A stretch of DNA of 64,000 bases. Source: Clostridia bacterium (lineage in GTDB: Bacteria > Bacillota > Clostridia > Christensenellales > UBA1242). Position 1 is the first letter of the stretch. Each line of letters starts with the position of its first letter. The translations under genes and the position numbers were made by a program. A model generated the notes under the pieces. That model was not told the origin of the DNA. It was given only the letters and a program-made list of their open reading frames with translations, and ran no database searches. The DNA lies in contig JAFTMH010000001.1 in NCBI GenBank assembly GCA_017452445.1, forward strand, positions 1-64,000, in the 5' to 3' direction. Positions 61,647 through 64,000 of this stretch are shown in pieces.

Positions 61647-62579
61647 ATGGAAATTATATATTATGTGAAAAACCAAAAAACATTAAACGGCATTCGTGGA
61701 GAAAAAATTTTAGAAAAATTATCACTGTTAAAAAAGGAAGTGGGAGATAAATATCTTATTCATGTTATGACTGAAAACAACAACGAGACGTCTGCAAGCA
61801 CATTATCAAAAGTAGATAGTTTTTTAAAAGAAAAATATAAAGATAATATTAAACTTATTGATGATGGGTATTCAACTTATTATAACAGAAACTTATATCC
61901 CGTCTTTAATTTATTTGAAACAAAATTAAGAAAACTACTTTATCTTTGTAATTTAACAAATCCGGAGAAACAGCAGGCAGATCAAATTAATAATATTGAC
62001 CAACTTGATTTCGGGAAATTGTTTGAGTTTCTATTTACAACAGAAAACTTTAACAATGAGTGCAAGATGATAATAAATAGTAAAGACCACAGATATTCAA
62101 AAAAAGAATTGATTGATAAACTTAGTTTAGTAAAAGAAGAAACAGTATGGAGTAAACTGGTTGGAATTTCTGAACTTGAAACATTACAAGAGAATTATCT
62201 TGAAATAAAAAATTATAGAAATGATGTCATGCATGCTCACAATATGCCAAGTGAAAAATATTGGAAAATTAAAGAAATGATGAATGGCATACAACTTAAA
62301 CTCGAATTGCTGATCAATAAAATGTTTGATATCGCACCTGACCAGTCAGTACAAGTATCTGAATATAGTAAAATAGGCAAATTAGTAAATCAAAAATTTA
62401 AGGAGTATGTAGAATCTGAATCTTATAAGAATTATCAACAACAAGTAACGACATTAGTCAACGAACTAAAATTGACAACAGATTCTGATCTTTTGAAAAA
62501 TTTCTTCTTCTTTTTTAAAGAGTATAAAGATAAATTAAAAGGGCTTGATGATAAACTCTTTGAAAGTGATAAAAAATAG
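61647..62579 (+). CDS. HEPN-domain protein, candidate antiphage RNase/abortive infection factor
   Basis: 310 residues. The HEPN catalytic pattern Rx4H is visible in YRNDVMHAHN (Arg191, His196), preceded by a long helix with Arg/Glu (YYNRNLYPVFNLFETKLRKL, about 78-97), the usual first helix of HEPN folds. The N-terminus (MEIIYYVKNQKTLNGIRG) and the last 100 residues have no family I can name. HEPN proteins often cut RNA in toxin-antitoxin and abortive infection systems. The gene lies alone on the + strand in a small tRNA-borne element, where defence cargo is common. The function is inferred. Confidence 0.75.
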   Translation: MEIIYYVKNQKTLNGIRGEKILEKLSLLKKEVGDKYLIHVMTENNNETSASTLSKVDSFLKEKYKDNIKLIDDGYSTYYNRNLYPVFNLFETKLRKLLYLCNLTNPEKQQADQINNIDQLDFGKLFEFLFTTENFNNECKMIINSKDHRYSKKELIDKLSLVKEETVWSKLVGISELETLQENYLEIKNYRNDVMHAHNMPSEKYWKIKEMMNGIQLKLELLINKMFDIAPDQSVQVSEYSKIGKLVNQKFKEYVESESYKNYQQQVTTLVNELKLTTDSDLLKNFFFFFKEYKDKLKGLDDKLFESDKK

Positions 62580-62601
62580 CTATATATAATTTATAGCTAT
62601 T

Positions 62602-62677
62602 TGGTGACCCCACCGGGACTCGAACCCAGAACGGAAACTTAGGAGGTTTCTGTAATATCCTGTTTTACTATGAGGTC
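62602..62677 (-). tRNA. tRNA-Arg (CCT)
   Basis: A 76-nt complete cloverleaf with encoded CCA. Acceptor GACCTCA pairs with TGGGGTC (one T-G pair), D-arm GTAA...TTAC, anticodon stem GAAAC/GTTTC around loop CTCCTAA, T-arm CTGGG-TTCGAGT-CCCGG, discriminator A. Its last 43 bases are repeated at 60401-60443. Its promoter is at 62700-62728. The downstream terminator is displaced to 60366-60396. Confidence 0.95.
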
Positions 62678-62699
62678 AAGCGTTTGGAGAAACACTTAG

Positions 62700-62728
62700 A
62701 TTATACACATTCTCTCTTTTGAAGTCAA
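62700..62728 (-). promoter_or_regulatory. promoter of tRNA-Arg
   Basis: On the minus strand TTGACT (62723-62728), 17 bp, TATAAT (62700-62705). Confidence 0.8.
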
Positions 62729-62773
62729 CTTTATTGTCTTTGTCAAGGCGAGAAAAAACAATGTCTTTGTCGC

Positions 62774-63334
62774 CTACAAACAAACATCTTGTCCGTTGGT
62801 TACAAAATCCAAATACTGCCCCATATCAATGCCAATTGGTGGTTTTTTGTATTGCTTTATGCACGCCAAATAACGGCTTGTTGGTTTGATACGGCTTGTT
62901 GCAAATTCAATTTGCTTGTTCGCCTGCCACCTTATTGCATCTTCAAGTGTGTCAAATTCGTAAATTCCTCGATTGGAAAAATCGGAATGTTCAAACAACT
63001 TCCATTTTTCTCCATCTGCAAAAAGCAAATAGGTGTGGCTAAAACCTGAGTTTTCAATTCCTTCTTGATAGGCAGAAATCCAAAAAGTTTTGACTTGAAA
63101 TCCATTGTCTTCAAACCACTTTCTTTCAATCTCAACTTGGTCGTAACAATGCCCAATCCCCTCCTCAAGCATTTGATCAACCGATCTAACTTTCCAATCG
63201 TTGTTGCAAGCAAGTTGAAACTCGTCACTGTCACTGTTTGTAAGCCTATTGCCCTGTTTGTCAATCACACCATATTCAAAATGTTTGTCCAAATATTGCA
63301 TCAATTGCTTTGGATTTTCAATCAAATCAAACAT
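62774..63334 (-). CDS. transglutaminase-like cysteine protease-fold protein
   Basis: 186 residues from MFDLIENPKQ (63334), with AAGGAG before it. A Cys-His-Asp triad of the transglutaminase type can be read: Cys in GHCYDQVEIERKWFE, His in GFSHTYLLF, and Asp in EHSDF. The order and spacing suit a small transglutaminase-like domain of unknown action. It sits between tRNA-Arg and RNase R, outside the element. Confidence 0.65.
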   Translation of the reverse strand: MFDLIENPKQLMQYLDKHFEYGVIDKQGNRLTNSDSDEFQLACNNDWKVRSVDQMLEEGIGHCYDQVEIERKWFEDNGFQVKTFWISAYQEGIENSGFSHTYLLFADGEKWKLFEHSDFSNRGIYEFDTLEDAIRWQANKQIEFATSRIKPTSRYLACIKQYKKPPIGIDMGQYLDFVTNGQDVCL

Positions 63335-63381
63335 AATTTCTCCTTTTGACAATTTTAACACACCTTCAACTTTTGCCCAAC

Positions 63382-63412
63382 AAAAAAGAGCGAAAAATTC
63401 GCTCTTTTGTTT
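63382..63412 (-). terminator. terminator downstream of rnr
   Basis: Stem AAAAGAGCGAA-aaa-TTCGCTCTTTT with a U-run on minus. Confidence 0.85.
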
Positions 63413-63415
63413 AGA

Positions 63416-64000
63416 TTAATCAAGTTCGTCAATAGTTTTACCGCCGCGACCTCTTCCTCTGCCACGGCCTTTACCCTTGTGGCTTTGTGTGCCATAACCA
63501 TCGCCGTGATCATATCGCATTTCGTAGGCACGACGCTCTCTCTTTTCTTGTTTGTGAGCATTTGCTTGGAAGAATCCTTCATCCACCTTTTTCTTGATTG
63601 CCAAAGAAGTTCTGTCAACAACTCTGTTTCTTACGGTTTCAATGATTCTTTCTGGATGGTCAAAATCATATTGATATGGGTTCTCGTAAGTTTTTGTCAA
63701 ATCTGTCGAGCCATAAACTCTGCCCTCAACTCTGTCTGCCCCACTAATTTTTGCTCTTACGGTAGCACCCAAAGAAAGGATAACCTCACCTTGTTTTGTG
63801 ATAAGTGCTGTGTGCACTGGAGCAAAGTTTGGTTGTGCTTCAACAAAGTCTGAAATAGGAATACGAACTTTTACATTTTCTTTTGTTTGAATTGTGATCA
63901 TATCATCATCAATAAATCTCACAACACCTTCAACAACATCATTGATATGTTCTTCATAATACATTGCTTCAGCAACCATATAAGTAAGTTCGCTTGCAGC
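63416..64000 (-). CDS. rnr: ribonuclease R, 3' end (cut by window edge)
   Basis: The frame stays open to the window end, giving about 194 C-terminal residues. Near the open end AASELTYMVAEAMYYEEHINDVVEGVV matches the helix before the S1 domain of RNase R (given in parts: TYMVAEAMYYEEHI, VVEGVVRFID). The S1-like strand region follows (IPISDFVEAQ, GEVILSLGATVRAKISG). The tail is long, with a Gly/Arg-rich stretch (GKGRGRGRGRGGK), as in many Bacillota RNase R. It is a processive 3'-5' exonuclease. Partial gene; the catalytic RNB domain is not in view. Confidence 0.75.
   Translation of the reverse strand, partial: AASELTYMVAEAMYYEEHINDVVEGVVRFIDDDMITIQTKENVKVRIPISDFVEAQPNFAPVHTALITKQGEVILSLGATVRAKISGADRVEGRVYGSTDLTKTYENPYQYDFDHPERIIETVRNRVVDRTSLAIKKKVDEGFFQANAHKQEKRERRAYEMRYDHGDGYGTQSHKGKGRGRGRGRGGKTIDELD

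Larger units (their letters stand above)
60401..62644. mobile_element. 2.2-kb integrase-less element in tRNA-Arg(CCT)
   Basis: The DNA between two perfect 43-bp tRNA-derived repeats holds three or four genes, an 11-bp and an 8-bp perfect inverted repeat next to the left att, and no recombinase. One period is 2,201 bp. The layout is that of an integrative element: the tRNA is restored at one end and its 3' part plus old terminator are left at the other. Such small elements depend on another element's integrase. The gene set includes a HEPN-type candidate RNase, so this may be a defence-bearing satellite. Integration is seen in the sequence; mobility and role are inferred. Confidence 0.82.

Noticed and set aside
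60444..62601. An integrase or transposase gene in the tRNA-Arg element
   Set aside because: None of the open frames shows the tyrosine, serine or DDE recombinase motifs.
1..64000. CRISPR array
   Set aside because: I found no regularly spaced repeats of 24-40 bp with unique spacers anywhere in the window.

Overview
The window comes from a low-GC, endospore-forming member of the Bacillota, most likely an uncultured Clostridia-type lineage. The support is the Gram-positive gene orders (str operon, hrcA-grpE-dnaK-dnaJ, pcrA-ligA, floA-yqfC-yqfD-ybeY-era, rplU-prp-rpmA, fakA/asp23 beside rpmB), L27 with a Prp-cleaved leader, strong AGGAGG ribosome-binding sites, TTGACA/TATAAT promoters, and sporulation genes (yqfC, yqfD and a 36-residue spoVM candidate at 49967-50077). 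The species cannot be named from the sequence.

Layout. 1-2078 is the end of a genomic island: a Cro/CI-type regulator behind palindromic operators, a tyrosine integrase, and the 3' part of a tRNA-Lys(CTT) gene as attachment site. 2109-8688 holds a possible free-standing structured RNA, envelope and secreted proteins, a DnaD-type/DnaI-type replication pair and an MBL-fold hydrolase. 8838-14320 holds tRNA-Trp and a glycerol 3-phosphate oxidation module (DUF1667, GlpB-like, GlpA-like, GlpK). 14376-19059 is an envelope, sporulation and ribosome-maturation cluster. 19168-22950 encodes two large lipoproteins. 23057-28238 covers DNA repair, ribosomal proteins L21/L27, and an lspA/rlu/sepF operon. 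28387-33141 is the str operon with a roughly 300-nt leader that contains a terminator. 33229-45094 covers ligA, pcrA, rpsU, mtaB, rsmE and the CIRCE-controlled heat-shock operon, whose GrpE carries a metallothionein-like extension. 45268-52775 is mixed housekeeping.

52998-57204 is a tandem array of five related small lipoproteins, two of them frameshifted. 57301-60299 has stand-alone enzymes (CAT-like and GNAT acetyltransferases, Nudix). 60401-62644 is a compact 2.2-kb element bounded by a 43-bp perfect direct repeat at the 3' end of tRNA-Arg(CCT). It has no integrase and carries a HEPN-type candidate RNase gene, two small genes and strong inverted repeats. It is the best candidate for an undescribed system here. 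The window closes with a transglutaminase-like protein and the 3' end of an RNase R gene.

All calls rest on reading the sequence and on knowledge of families. No database search, fold prediction or alignment was run.
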